A stretch of 64,000 nt of DNA from Agromyces lapidis (GCF_009749405.1 NZ_WBIQ01000002.1:62001-126000), one strand, 5' to 3'. Positions 25,585 through 34,563 are shown, numbered from the stretch's first letter. Program-made: numbers and translations. The notes: generated by a model not told the origin, from the letters alone.

Positions 25585-26663
25585 GATCCGAACGTCTCGA
25601 AGATGCCGCCGACGCCCTCGACGACCGCGCCTGCGCCGTCGACGAGGTCGCCGACCGCCGCCGTCAGCTCGACCACGCTGCCGACCGCATCGATCGCCAC
25701 CGCGATGTCGGCGGTCACCTCGACGAGGTCGCCGAGGGTAGCGAGATTCGTGTGCGAGAGCGTCTCGGCCTCGAGCTTCAGCTTCGCGATCCACTCGCGC
25801 TCGAGTCCGAACAGCACCGCGTACGGCAGCAGGCGCTCATTGAGGTGGAACCGCGCGAGGGGTGCGGATGCCTCGCCGTCGGCGTCGCCGTGCGGCGGCG
25901 GCGCCGTGGCATCCGATCGCAGCTCGGCGCCGCTCGGCGACTGCAGCGCCCGCAGCCGATCGGCCTCGGCGACCTCGAGGTAGCGGCGCAAGCCGGCGAG
26001 ATGCTCGCGGATCGGCGTCGCCGCGGGCAGGTACCTGCGCCACCACGCCGGCGTGATGAAGATCGTCGCGATCGTCGCGGCGAGGGCGATGAGCGTCGCG
26101 ATGAGCGCCGGCAGCTCGCCGCCGATCAGGGCGAAGACGATGAACAGCCCCTCGACGAGCATGCCGAGGTAGGCGAGCACGGTCAGCGTCGTGCCCGGCC
26201 AGCTCGCCCGCCGCTCGGCGATGAGCCCGTCGCGGGCGAGCGCGTGCTCGGTGTTGAGCAGCAGCGTCTTCAGCCGGCCGGCGAGTGCCCGCCGGTCGGC
26301 GGAGAAACGACGCAGGCGCGTGCCGGTGTGCTCGGGGCCGAACAGCATCTCGAGCAGCGCCGTCTCGTCGGCCGTGAGCATGGCGCCGTCGACGAGCTCG
26401 ACGCCGACCGGCTCGCGCGTGCCCGGCGCCCCGGCGATGAGGCGCACCTTGCGCTTGACGGCGAGATCGATGAGCGCCGCCGACGGCGCGCGGCGGTCGG
26501 CGTCGACGAGCAGCGCGTCGCGGAAGACCGTCGACCCGCGCGGGGGCGTGTACTGCACGACCAGGGCGTTCACGCGCTGCGCCGCGACCGCGCGGGCGAC
26601 GATCCCGAGCAGCAGGATGACGCCGGCCGGGACGACGGCGAGGAGGACGACGGCGGTGAGCAC
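25581..26663 (-). CDS. DUF2207-like membrane protein
   Basis: The GTG at 26663 gives 360 residues and lies 6 nt after TAGAAT, a leaderless arrangement. There is one N-terminal helix (LTAVVLLAVVPAGVILLLGIVARAV). A winged-helix-like region follows (SAALIDLAVKRKVRLIA ... LTADETALLEMLFG), then two central membrane helices (TVLAYLGMLVEGLFIVFALIGG and LIATLIALAATIATIFI). The tail has LRRYLEVAEADRLRALQSP and NERLLPYAVLFGLEREW, the typical DUF2207 C-terminal marks. The N-terminal DUF2207 beta domain is missing, so this is a shortened form. The function is unknown. It is translationally coupled to the hydrolase. Confidence 0.8.
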   Translation of the reverse strand: MLTAVVLLAVVPAGVILLLGIVARAVAAQRVNALVVQYTPPRGSTVFRDALLVDADRRAPSAALIDLAVKRKVRLIAGAPGTREPVGVELVDGAMLTADETALLEMLFGPEHTGTRLRRFSADRRALAGRLKTLLLNTEHALARDGLIAERRASWPGTTLTVLAYLGMLVEGLFIVFALIGGELPALIATLIALAATIATIFITPAWWRRYLPAATPIREHLAGLRRYLEVAEADRLRALQSPSGAELRSDATAPPPHGDADGEASAPLARFHLNERLLPYAVLFGLEREWIAKLKLEAETLSHTNLATLGDLVEVTADIAVAIDAVGSVVELTAAVGDLVDGAGAVVEGVGGIFETFGS

Positions 26664-26753
26664 GCGCCCATTCTAGGGATGTCGGCGCGGGCGGTGACGG
26701 ACTCGCCCGCGCGATGGCGCGCGATGTCGGAGGCGCGGCGTACCGTGACTGCC

Positions 26754-26972
26754 ATGACGAACCAGGCGCAGACCGAAGCCCCCATCGAGGTGCTCGACGA
26801 GCCCTGCCCGCGGTGCGGGTCGGGGTCGGTGCGGGCGATCGTCTACGGCCCGCTCGACCTCGCGGTCGAGGCCGAGTCGGTCGACCCGTTCCGCTCCGAC
26901 GACGCCCCCATCTTCGACTGCCGCGAGTGCGGCTTCGAATGGGGGCTCGCGGTCCGCGACCTGCTCGCCTGA
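26754..26972 (+). CDS. Small zinc-ribbon-like protein, 72 residues
   Basis: The ATG at 26754 has no ribosome site but follows TACCGT by 7 nt. The product contains two Cys pairs, CPRC (about 18-21) and CREC (about 56-59), separated by a stretch with acidic residues, which predicts a zinc ribbon. It ends FEWGLAVRDLLA. The role is unknown. It is divergent from the DUF2207-like gene and ends just before a copy of the GGTCGAG...CGAGACC repeat. Confidence 0.75.
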   Translation: MTNQAQTEAPIEVLDEPCPRCGSGSVRAIVYGPLDLAVEAESVDPFRSDDAPIFDCRECGFEWGLAVRDLLA

Positions 26973-26984
26973 CGCACACCGGTC

Positions 26985-27025
26985 GGTCGAGTAGCGCGCG
27001 ACGAAGGAGCACGCGTATCGAGACC
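26985..27025. repeat. GGTCGAGTAGCG...CGTATCGAGACC repeat, 41-bp form
   Basis: The left half GGTCGAGTAGCG and right half CGTATCGAGACC are separated by 17 bases, longer than the 3-base spacer of the shortest copy. It lies in the gap between the zinc-ribbon gene and the fusion aminotransferase gene (convergent). Confidence 0.8.
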
Positions 27026-27044
27026 CCCCGACCGACGCCCGCAC

Positions 27045-29981
27045 TCACCACCCTTCGGTGAGCACCCGGTCGAGCATCTCGACGAAGTAGTCGGCCGAGC
27101 CGGGCTCGATGCACAGCGGAGGCTTCGTCTTCAGCACGTTCTGGTGATCGCCCGTCGGCTGCATGATCACGCCGAGCTCGAGCAGTCGGTCGCAGATCGC
27201 CCGCGTCTCCTCGGTCGCGGGTTCGAGGGTCTCGCGGTCGCGCACGAACTCGACGCCGAGGTAGAGGCCGAGCCCGTGCACCGTGCCGATGAGCGGGTGA
27301 CGGGTCGCGAGCTCCTCGAGGTCTCGCTTGAGCTGCCGCCCCAGTGCAGCGGCGTGTGCCTGCAGACCGTCGGCGGCGTACGCGTCGAGCACCGCCATTC
27401 CCGCGACCGATGACGCGGGGCTGCCGCCGGTCGACGAGAAGAAGTACCCCTGCGTGCGGAACCGCGCCGCGATCTCGCGGGTCGTGATGACCGCCCCGAG
27501 CGGGTGGCCGTTGCCCATCGCCTTCGCGACGGCGATGACGTCGGGCACCACACCCTGCTGCTCGAAGCCCCAGAACCAGTCGCCGAGCCGGCCGTACCCG
27601 GCCTGCACCTCGTCGGCGATGGCGAGCCCGCCGGCCTCGCGCACCGCGGCGTACACCTCGGCGAGGTAGCCGTCGGGCAGCGGGATGCCTCCGGCGTTGC
27701 CGGTGAAGGTCTCGGCGATGAATGCGGCCGGGGGTCGGCCCGAGTCCGCGAGCTCGCGGATCCGCGCCGCGGCCTCGGGCGCGTAGCGCGTGGCATCCGC
27801 CCCTCTGTACCGGCCGCGGAACGGGTTCGGCGCCTCGACCGCGTGCACCCAGTCGGGGCGGGTCTCGAGCGCGTTGGGGTTGTCGGCGGTCGAGGTCGAG
27901 ACGGCATCGGACGCGTACGTCCATCCGTGGTACGCCTCGAGCACGCTCACCACATCGCGCCGGCCGGTCGCCGCGAGCGCCACGCGGATCGCGAGGTCGG
28001 CGGCCTCCGACCCCGAGTTCACGAGGAACACGGTGTCGAGCGGCTCGGGCACGAGCCCGGCGAGCCGCTCGCTGAACTCGACGACGGCCTCGTAGTTGAA
28101 GCGCGAGTTCGTGTTGAGCCGGCGCAGCTGGCGGTTCACCGCGGCGGCGACGCCGAGGTGGCCGTGCCCGAGCGGGGTGACGTTGTTCACCATGTCGAGG
28201 TACACGCGGGCGTCGGTGTCGACGAGGTGCTCGCGCCAGCCGCGCTCGATCTGCGGCGGGGCGTCGTAGTAGTGCTCCTGCACCTCCGCGAAGGCGGCGT
28301 TGCGGCGCTCGAGGAGCTCGCGCCGGCCGGTCGAGTCGGGAGCGCCGGCGAGCGTGTCGAGACCGCCGCCCGTCTCATCCAGCCCGAGCATCGGCGCCGG
28401 GTCGAGGGTCACCGCGAGCCATCCGGTCGCGTACTCGGGGCGCACCAGGTGCGGTGCGTCGCCCCGGCCGAGCCGCGCCCTGATTCGCGTGCGGGCGGGC
28501 ACGACCCAGTCGCCGTCGGCGTCCTGCGCGGCGCCGTCGATGTCGAGATGCTCGGATGCCTCGAGCCGCTGCGGCTCGGCATACCAGACATCGACGCCGA
28601 GCGGCACGGTCGCGGGCGAGACGGGGGAGAGCGTGCGGCTCGCCGTGAGGCGCGGCGTGCCGCGCGGCAGCCAGGCCGCCGGGGCGCCGGCGTCGAGCGC
28701 CGCCAGTCCCAGGCGCTCCTCGAACGCCTCGCCGTCGAGCCAGGCGCCGCCGTCGACCTCGTCGGCGAAGACCGAGACGTCGAGTCGCACGGGCTCGCCG
28801 GTCGCGGCGGTCGGGCGCGCCACTTCGCCGTGCTCTGCGCCACGCGACGCGGCGCGGGCGCGGTGCACCTGGCGCGGCGGCGCGCCGACGCCGACGCCGA
28901 GTGCGTCGGCGATCAGCGCCGTCATCACCTCGGCGGGCACCGAGCACGCCTGCTCGAAGATGCGCCACTCGCGGGCGAGGCCCGCCTCGGCGTAGGCGTT
29001 CGCCCCGCCGTCGAGCTGCACCTGGTGCTCGCCGCTGACGACGAGCACGGCGCCGCGCAGCACGACGAGCGGCCACAGGGCGGCGAGTTCGGCGGGCGAG
29101 AGCGGCCGCAGCTCGTGGAAGGCTCGCACGGCGGGCAGCACCGAAACGGGTTCGGCGCCCGCGTGGTGCAGCACCGAGGAGATCGTGATGGCGAGCTCGG
29201 CGACCGCCCAGCTGCGGGTCACGTCGCCGAAGTCGATCATGCCGTCGGGCAGGCGCCGCCCGCCTTCGGCGCGGCACACCACGTTGTCGTCGGTGAGGTC
29301 GAGGTGCACGGCCTGCCGCGGCAGGGCGTCGGCGAGCGAGGCGACGGTCGCCCAGGCCGCCTCGGCCGCCGCGACGAGCTGCTCGCGCCGCACGGGGTCG
29401 GGGTGATGCGGGGCGAGCAGCGACACGACGCGGTCGGCGAAGCGAGGGTCCCACTGCAGCACCCGGTCGAGACCCGGGTGCTCGAGTCCCGCGAGGGCGA
29501 GGCTCGCCTTCGCCGCGAGCTCGCCCAGGCGGGCGACGGCCTGCGGGGCGAGGTGGCCGTCGCCGGTGAGCGTGCCCCCGTCGAGGAAGCTCAGGAGGCG
29601 CATCGCGAGGCGGCCCTCGCTCGTCTCGGCGACGATCGAGCGGGCCGAGCCGCTGCCGCTCTCCGCGGCCTCGCTCGTCGTCGTGGCGATGCGCAGCTCG
29701 GGCCACGCGGCCGCGATTCGCGCTGCCGCGGCGTCCTGCGCGGCCAGCTCGCTCGCGCTGAAGGCGGGATTCGTGATCTTCACGACCCCGATCGGCGAGG
29801 GGTCGTCGAGGCCGACGGCGTGCGCGAGGAAGTTCTGATCCTGCTGGCTTCCGAGCGGCTCGAGTTCGACCTCGAGCCCCCACTCGGCGGCGACGATCGC
29901 CGCGACCTCGGCCGCCGGCAGATTCGGTGCGGGCAGCTCGCCGACGGCGAAGAAGTCGAATCCGGTGGCGGCAGTGCTCAT
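27045..29981 (-). CDS. Fusion of an APH-type kinase, a central domain and a class III aminotransferase-fold enzyme
   Basis: The 978-residue protein has three parts. Residues about 20-370 form an aminoglycoside-phosphotransferase/hydroxylysine-kinase-like kinase, with HLDLTDDN (226-233) and DFGD (250-253). Residues about 370-540 form an uncharacterised beta-rich domain. Residues about 550-978 are a class III PLP enzyme: GHGHLGVAAAVNRQLRRLNTNSRFNYE, SGSEAADLAIRVA, DEVQAGYGRLGDWFWGFE, and Lys820 in AVAKAMGNGHPL as the PLP lysine. Homologues of the last part include the human phospho-lyases for phosphoethanolamine and phosphohydroxylysine. I infer phosphorylation of an amino alcohol followed by elimination of phosphate and ammonia. 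The ATG is leaderless (TACGCT, 7 nt). It is monocistronic. Confidence 0.88.
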   Translation of the reverse strand: MSTAATGFDFFAVGELPAPNLPAAEVAAIVAAEWGLEVELEPLGSQQDQNFLAHAVGLDDPSPIGVVKITNPAFSASELAAQDAAAARIAAAWPELRIATTTSEAAESGSGSARSIVAETSEGRLAMRLLSFLDGGTLTGDGHLAPQAVARLGELAAKASLALAGLEHPGLDRVLQWDPRFADRVVSLLAPHHPDPVRREQLVAAAEAAWATVASLADALPRQAVHLDLTDDNVVCRAEGGRRLPDGMIDFGDVTRSWAVAELAITISSVLHHAGAEPVSVLPAVRAFHELRPLSPAELAALWPLVVLRGAVLVVSGEHQVQLDGGANAYAEAGLAREWRIFEQACSVPAEVMTALIADALGVGVGAPPRQVHRARAASRGAEHGEVARPTAATGEPVRLDVSVFADEVDGGAWLDGEAFEERLGLAALDAGAPAAWLPRGTPRLTASRTLSPVSPATVPLGVDVWYAEPQRLEASEHLDIDGAAQDADGDWVVPARTRIRARLGRGDAPHLVRPEYATGWLAVTLDPAPMLGLDETGGGLDTLAGAPDSTGRRELLERRNAAFAEVQEHYYDAPPQIERGWREHLVDTDARVYLDMVNNVTPLGHGHLGVAAAVNRQLRRLNTNSRFNYEAVVEFSERLAGLVPEPLDTVFLVNSGSEAADLAIRVALAATGRRDVVSVLEAYHGWTYASDAVSTSTADNPNALETRPDWVHAVEAPNPFRGRYRGADATRYAPEAAARIRELADSGRPPAAFIAETFTGNAGGIPLPDGYLAEVYAAVREAGGLAIADEVQAGYGRLGDWFWGFEQQGVVPDVIAVAKAMGNGHPLGAVITTREIAARFRTQGYFFSSTGGSPASSVAGMAVLDAYAADGLQAHAAALGRQLKRDLEELATRHPLIGTVHGLGLYLGVEFVRDRETLEPATEETRAICDRLLELGVIMQPTGDHQNVLKTKPPLCIEPGSADYFVEMLDRVLTEGW

Positions 29982-30050
29982 GCTCGGAAGCGTACGCGAG
30001 AGGCCCGCCCGACGCGGCCCGCAGGCGGCGTCGGCCGGGCGAGGTGCCGC

Positions 30051-30341
30051 CTACGCCGCCGATCGCGTCCAGACGACGGCGGCGATGACACGACGGTTCT
30101 CGTCGGCGCACTGCAGGAGTCCGAGCTTCACGAAGATCGATCGGACGTGCGACTCGACGGTGCGCTCCGACACGCAGAGCGCCGTTGCGATGGCCGTGTT
30201 CGACGAGCCCGTCGCGAGGGCGCGCAGCACGGTCGTCTCACCGACGCTGAGCGCGGCGAGATCGGGGACCCTGGCATCGATCCAGTCGAACTCGGTCCGC
30301 TCGGTTTGGGGTTGGGGTTGGGGTTGGAGAAGCAGCCGCAC
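30051..30341 (-). CDS. Small LuxR-type HTH regulator without receiver domain
   Basis: I choose the GTG at 30341 because GAGGAGG lies 5 nt before it; the frame is open to a GTG at 30422. The 96-residue product is VRLLLQPQPQPQTERTEFDWIDARVPDLAALSVGETTVLRALATGSSNTAIATALCVSERTVESHVRSIFVKLGL, then a short tail. LSVGETTVLRALATGSSNTAIA and SERTVESHVRSIFVKLGL are the GerE/LuxR helix-turn-helix. There is no receiver, PAS or ligand domain, so regulation would be by expression or partner. The Gln-Pro repeat near the start is encoded by a TTGGGG tract. Confidence 0.85.
   Translation of the reverse strand: MRLLLQPQPQPQTERTEFDWIDARVPDLAALSVGETTVLRALATGSSNTAIATALCVSERTVESHVRSIFVKLGLLQCADENRRVIAAVVWTRSAA
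30306..30327 (+). repeat. TTGGGG hexamer repeat (potential G-quadruplex) inside the LuxR-type gene
   Basis: The plus strand has three TTGGGG units followed by TTGG, four G-runs in 22 bases. The coding (minus) strand is C-rich and encodes the QPQPQPQ stretch just after the start. Confidence 0.8.
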
Positions 30342-30533
30342 GTTCGCCTCCTCGTTGGACGCGGCGTTCCGCGACAAGGCACATCCGTCGGGGCGACGGG
30401 GTACGGGGAGCCGGCCTGCCACGGTGCTCGGGGTCAGTCTGCACCCGATCGGGCCAGGCGGTGAGCCCCAGTCCGGGGGGAGCGCCTGAGCGCCGCCGCC
30501 CGAACTCCGCTCGTCTCCCGCCGCAGGCTCGGA

Positions 30534-31571
30534 CTACTCGTCGTCGAGCAGTTCGCCGCGGATACGGCGGAGATCCTCCATGAGGGAGCCCACGAGGATC
30601 CAATGACCCGAACGCGGCGGCGTGATCACGAGCGGGGCGGTGAGCGCCGGGATCACCGAGGTCATCGGCTCGGGTTCGGGCTCGATGTCGGCCAGGTGCA
30701 CGGCGAGGCGCACGTCGTGGGCGGCGCGGCGCAGCTGCTCGGCGATCGCCTGCACCGTCGGCTCCTCGGAGAGTGCGTCGTCGTAATGGTCGAAGAACGC
30801 CCGGGTCATGCCGATGACCTGGGTGACGATCGGGCTCAACCGTTCGACGAGCGCCCGCATGTCGGCGAGGTCGGTGCGGTGCGCCGAGCGCCTGGGGTTC
30901 AGGGTCAGCGACTCCTCGCCGGCGGAGATCGCCGCGTCCGCGGCATCCCGCATCGGCCGCATCAGGCGCGCCTCGAGCATGAGCTGCTGCAGTTGGGCGG
31001 GCGATTGCGGCGTCTCGAGCGCGCTCGCGAGGCGGTCGAGGGATGCCGCGAGCTCGCCGCCGAGCAGCGCCAGGTCGCGCCGGGCCGGGGCGACCGCGAC
31101 GGGCGGCACGATGAGGGTGTTCACGACGATGCCGATCAGTGCGCCGATGAGCGTCTCGAGCACTCGGTCGATCGCGTACTCGGGCGAGGAGGCGCCGAGC
31201 GCGAGCACGAGCATCGCGCTGATCGCGACCTGGTTCGAGGTGCCGGGCGTCATCTTGAGCGACCAGGCGACGAGCATCGCCACGACGATCGCGACGAGGA
31301 TGACCACGCTGTTCTGCCCGAACGCGAGCGAGATGCCCGTGGCGATGAGCACCCCGAGGATGACGCCGATCGATCGCTCGATCGCCTTGCCGAACGACTG
31401 GTTGACGCTCGGCTGCACGACGAGCAGGGCAGCGATGGCCGCGAACACGGGCAGCTGTCCGGGGATCAGCCAGCCGGCGACGAGCCAGGCGGAGATCGTC
31501 GCGACCGCCGCCTTCGCGACCTGCAGGATCGGTACCCGCTTCGTCGCCCGGAAGGTCGAGGTGATCCCCAT
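30534..31571 (-). CDS. Aromatic acid exporter/FUSC-like membrane protein
   Basis: The chosen ATG is at 31571 (MGITSTFRATKRVPILQVAKA), giving 345 residues. It lies 7 nt after CACAAT, and another ATG at 31580 is possible. About six N-terminal transmembrane helices (AAVATISAWLVAGWLIPG, FAAIAALLVVQPSVNQSFGKAIERSIGVILGVLIATGI and others) match the ArAE/FUSC half-domain: the segment QPSVNQSFGKAIERSIG is typical. A helical cytoplasmic C-terminal half follows (LQQLMLEARLMRPMRDAADAA). It may export aromatic acids or other small molecules. It lies 19 nt downstream of the BCCT gene on the same strand and may be co-transcribed. Confidence 0.83.
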   Translation of the reverse strand: MGITSTFRATKRVPILQVAKAAVATISAWLVAGWLIPGQLPVFAAIAALLVVQPSVNQSFGKAIERSIGVILGVLIATGISLAFGQNSVVILVAIVVAMLVAWSLKMTPGTSNQVAISAMLVLALGASSPEYAIDRVLETLIGALIGIVVNTLIVPPVAVAPARRDLALLGGELAASLDRLASALETPQSPAQLQQLMLEARLMRPMRDAADAAISAGEESLTLNPRRSAHRTDLADMRALVERLSPIVTQVIGMTRAFFDHYDDALSEEPTVQAIAEQLRRAAHDVRLAVHLADIEPEPEPMTSVIPALTAPLVITPPRSGHWILVGSLMEDLRRIRGELLDDE

Positions 31572-31590
31572 GCGCTCCATTGTGGCGCGG

Positions 31591-33474
31591 CTACTGCGGA
31601 AGCGCGCGCGGGTCGTTCTCGCCGTGCTCGGGGATGTCGGGGTCGTCGCCGCTCGAGAGCGGGTCGTGATCGACGACGGCGTCGACGTCGTCGGTCGGCA
31701 CGTTGTCGGGGAGCGCGTTCTCGGCCGACAGCGCGCGCGCCGAGGCGTGCCGCGGCGACCCCGTGGCATCCGCGTGGAGGCCGAGCCGTCGCCGCAACCC
31801 CCGCACCCATGCCGGCGGGGCGGCGACGATGCCGCGCTCGAGCGGCTCCTCGACCTCGAGCCCGTAGTACTCGCCGATGTGGTCGATGAACTGCGCCCGC
31901 TCGGCCTTCGCGTAGGCGCGTCGCTCGCGCGTGAACGCGATGATCGTCGACCAGCAGATGAGGAGCATCACGACGCTGAACGGCAGGGCGATGATGATCG
32001 CCGCGGTCTGCAGCGCCTTCAGCCCACCCGAGAGCAGCAGCGCGATCGCGAGCGCGGCCGTGATCGCGGTGAAGAAGGTGCGGATCCAGCGCTTCGGGTT
32101 GAGCTGGCCGCCCGTCGCGATCATGCCCATGACGAGGGCGCCCGAATCGGCCGAGGTGACGAAGAATATGCCGATGAGGATGATGACCCCCACGGTGAGC
32201 ACCTGGGTGCCGGGGATGTGCTGGAGCAGCTCGAACAGCGCGCCCTCGACGTCGACCGAGCCGTCGGGCTGCGTGAGGGCGCCGGGGTCGGCCATCTCGA
32301 TCGCGAGGGCCGAGCCGCCGAGCACCGCGAACCAGAGGATGCCGATCAGGGTCGGCACGAGGATCACGCCCATCACGAACTGGCGCACCGTGCGCCCCTT
32401 CGAGACGCGCGCGATGAAGATGCCGACGAACGGGGCCCACGAGATCCACCATCCCCAGTAGAAGGAGGTCCAGCTCGCCTGCCACGCCTCGCCGGCCTCG
32501 CCCTGGAACGCGCTCACGTTGAACGACATGCCGATGAAGCCCTGCACGTAGTTGCCGATCGACTGCACGAACTCGCGCAGCAGGAACTCGGTCGAGCCGA
32601 ACACGAGCAGGTACAGCACGAGCAGACCGGCGAGCACGAGGTTCGCCGTCGAGAGCCACTTCATGCCCTTCGTGACGCCCGAGAGCACCGACATGAGCAC
32701 GAACACCGAGATGATGAGGATGAGCACGACCTCGGTGAACTCGTTCGGCTCCACGATGCCGGCCGAATCGAGCCCGGCGCTGATCTGCAGCACGCCGAGC
32801 CCGAGCGAGGTCGCGACGCCGAAGAGGGTGCCGACGAGGGCGATGACGTCGATCGCGTGGCCCCAGCCGCCCTCGACGCGCTTGCCGAGGATCGGCTCGA
32901 GGGTCCAGCGGATCGAGATCGGCCGCCGCCGCCGGTGGATCGCGTAGGCGAGCGCGAGGCCGATCACGACGTAGATCGACCAGGCGTGCACTCCCCAGTG
33001 CAGGTAGGTCTGGCTGAGGGCGGCCTGCGCGAGCTCGGGCGGCGTGCCCTCGACGCCCGGCCGGGGCGAGACGTAGTGGCTGAGCGGTTCGCTCACGCCG
33101 TAGAAGACGAGCCCGATGCCCATGCCGGCGGCGAACAGCAGCGAGAACCAGGCGAGCAGCGAGAACTCGGGCTCGTCGTCGTCGCGGCCGAGGCGGATAT
33201 CGCCGAAGCGGCTGAAGCCGACGAACAGGCTGAACGCCACGAAGAACGCGGCGATGAGCACGTAGTACCAGTTGAACGCGTTGACGATGCCCGACTGAAT
33301 CGCCCCGAACATCGCCTCGGCCGCCTTCGGGGCGATGAGCGCGAACGCGACGAACACGACGATGACGATCGCGGCGGGCCAGAACACCCAGCGCTGGACG
33401 GCCGGGAGGGACCGCGTCGCACGGGGAGGCGTCTCGGAACTGCTGGTCGGACGGTCGTTCGGTTCGCCGCTCAT
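31591..33474 (-). CDS. BCCT-family betaine/carnitine/choline transporter
   Basis: The 627-residue protein has about 12 transmembrane helices. The glycine-rich substrate motif GMGIGLVFYGVSEPLSHY, as in the betaine transporter BetP, is present. It is followed by HWGVHAWSIYVVIGLALAYAIHRR, and later by WISWAPFVGIFIARVSKGRTVRQF and FVTSADSGALVMGM, the signature segments of the family. Sodium-coupled uptake of betaine or another trimethylammonium osmolyte is expected. The C-terminal tail is long (about 80 residues), hydrophilic and acidic near its end, and could sense osmolality as in BetP. The ATG is leaderless (TACCGT, 6 nt). A FUSC-like gene follows. Confidence 0.93.
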   Translation of the reverse strand: MSGEPNDRPTSSSETPPRATRSLPAVQRWVFWPAAIVIVVFVAFALIAPKAAEAMFGAIQSGIVNAFNWYYVLIAAFFVAFSLFVGFSRFGDIRLGRDDDEPEFSLLAWFSLLFAAGMGIGLVFYGVSEPLSHYVSPRPGVEGTPPELAQAALSQTYLHWGVHAWSIYVVIGLALAYAIHRRRRPISIRWTLEPILGKRVEGGWGHAIDVIALVGTLFGVATSLGLGVLQISAGLDSAGIVEPNEFTEVVLILIISVFVLMSVLSGVTKGMKWLSTANLVLAGLLVLYLLVFGSTEFLLREFVQSIGNYVQGFIGMSFNVSAFQGEAGEAWQASWTSFYWGWWISWAPFVGIFIARVSKGRTVRQFVMGVILVPTLIGILWFAVLGGSALAIEMADPGALTQPDGSVDVEGALFELLQHIPGTQVLTVGVIILIGIFFVTSADSGALVMGMIATGGQLNPKRWIRTFFTAITAALAIALLLSGGLKALQTAAIIIALPFSVVMLLICWSTIIAFTRERRAYAKAERAQFIDHIGEYYGLEVEEPLERGIVAAPPAWVRGLRRRLGLHADATGSPRHASARALSAENALPDNVPTDDVDAVVDHDPLSSGDDPDIPEHGENDPRALPQ

Positions 33475-33521
33475 CGTCCCACGGTATCGAGGATGCCGCG
33501 GGTCCGTGCCAAGATCGCGGT

Positions 33522-34460
33522 GTGGCCGACCGACTGATGCTCCTCGACACCGCCTCGCTCTACTTCCGCGCCTTCTACGGCGTGCCCGATTCGCTGAAGC
33601 GCGCCGACGGCACTCCAGTCAACGCGGTGCGGGGCCTGCTCGACATGATCGCGAAGCTCGTCGCCGAGTTCGAGCCCACCGAGCTCGTCGCCTGCTGGGA
33701 CGACGACTGGCGTCCGGCGTGGCGGGTCGCCCTCATCCCGAGCTACAAGGGGCACCGGGTCGAACGGGCGGTGCCCGGCGGCGTCGACGTCGAGGAGACG
33801 CCGCCCGGGCTGGTGCGCCAGATCCCGCTCATCCGCGAGACGCTCGGGCTCCTGGGCATCCCGATCGTCGGCGCCGCAGAGCACGAGGCCGACGACGTCA
33901 TCGGCACCCTCGCGACCGGTGCGGGCCGGCCCGTCGACGTCGTCACGGGCGACCGCGACCTCTTCCAGCTCGTCGACGACGAGGCATCCGTTCGCGTGAT
34001 CTACACGGCGCGCGGCATGTCGAAGCTCGAGCTCGTGACCGACGCGGTCGTCGTCGGCAAGTACGGCGTGCTGCCGCAGCAGTACGCCGACTTCGCGGCG
34101 CTGCGCGGCGACTCCTCCGACGGTCTGCCGGGTGTCACCGGTGTCGGCGAGAAGACGGCGGCCGGGCTGATCCAGCAGTTCGTCGACCTCGACGGCATCG
34201 TCGAAGCGGCAGCGGATGCCTCGGCGCCGATGTCGGCCGGAGTGCGCGCCAAGCTCGCGGCCTCCGCCGACTACCTCGCGGTGGCGCCGCGGGTCGTCGA
34301 GGTCGTGCGCGACCTCGAACTGCCCGAGGTCGATGCGCGACTGCGCCCCGTCGCGGGCGAGCGTCGCGCCGCACTCGAGGGGCTCGTCGACGAGTGGAAC
34401 CTCGGCGGCTCGATCGGTCGCGTGCTCGCGGCGCTCGACGCGGTCGGGTCGGTCGAGTAG
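33522..34460 (+). CDS. Stand-alone 5'-3' exonuclease (FEN/PolA N-terminal type)
   Basis: The GTG at 33522 gives 312 residues. The fold is that of the 5' nuclease domain of DNA polymerase I: MLLDTASLYFRAFYG, ELVACWDDDWRPAWRVALIPSYKGHR, GAAEHEADDVIGTLA and VVTGDRDLFQLVDDE carry the acidic metal ligands. LRGDSSDGLPGVTGVGEKTAAGLIQQF is the helix-3-turn/HhH region. No polymerase part follows, as is common in actinobacteria. It removes RNA primers or flaps. The start lies 6 nt after CAAGAT. The last residues VE and the TAG stop come from a GGTCGAGTAG repeat, so the C-terminus was probably set by a repeat insertion. Confidence 0.93.
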   Translation: MADRLMLLDTASLYFRAFYGVPDSLKRADGTPVNAVRGLLDMIAKLVAEFEPTELVACWDDDWRPAWRVALIPSYKGHRVERAVPGGVDVEETPPGLVRQIPLIRETLGLLGIPIVGAAEHEADDVIGTLATGAGRPVDVVTGDRDLFQLVDDEASVRVIYTARGMSKLELVTDAVVVGKYGVLPQQYADFAALRGDSSDGLPGVTGVGEKTAAGLIQQFVDLDGIVEAAADASAPMSAGVRAKLAASADYLAVAPRVVEVVRDLELPEVDARLRPVAGERRAALEGLVDEWNLGGSIGRVLAALDAVGSVE

Positions 34461-34524
34461 CGCGAAGCGCGTATCGAGACCCTCTGCCAGGTCGGTCGAT
34501 TGGCGCGCAGCGCGTATCGAGACC
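34451..34524. repeat. Two GGTCGA...CGTATCGAGACC repeats in tandem
   Basis: Copy one (34451-34481) has GGTCGAGTAGCGCGAAGCG then CGTATCGAGACC. Copy two (34494-34524) has GGTCGATTGGCGCGCAGCG then CGTATCGAGACC. Copy one covers the stop codon of the exonuclease gene. Confidence 0.8.
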
Positions 34525-34563
34525 ACCGCGGCCGTCATGCCCCGGGCCGACCTCGCACAGCGG

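Noticed and set aside
30342-30422. Upstream GTG at 30422 as start of the LuxR-type gene
   Set aside because: The GTG at 30341 has a much better ribosome site, and the extra residues do not look like protein.
27504-30464. 986-codon open frame on the plus strand, antisense to the fusion enzyme gene
   Set aside because: It is an Arg/Gly/His-rich shadow caused by high third-position GC in the real minus-strand gene. No recognisable domain is present.
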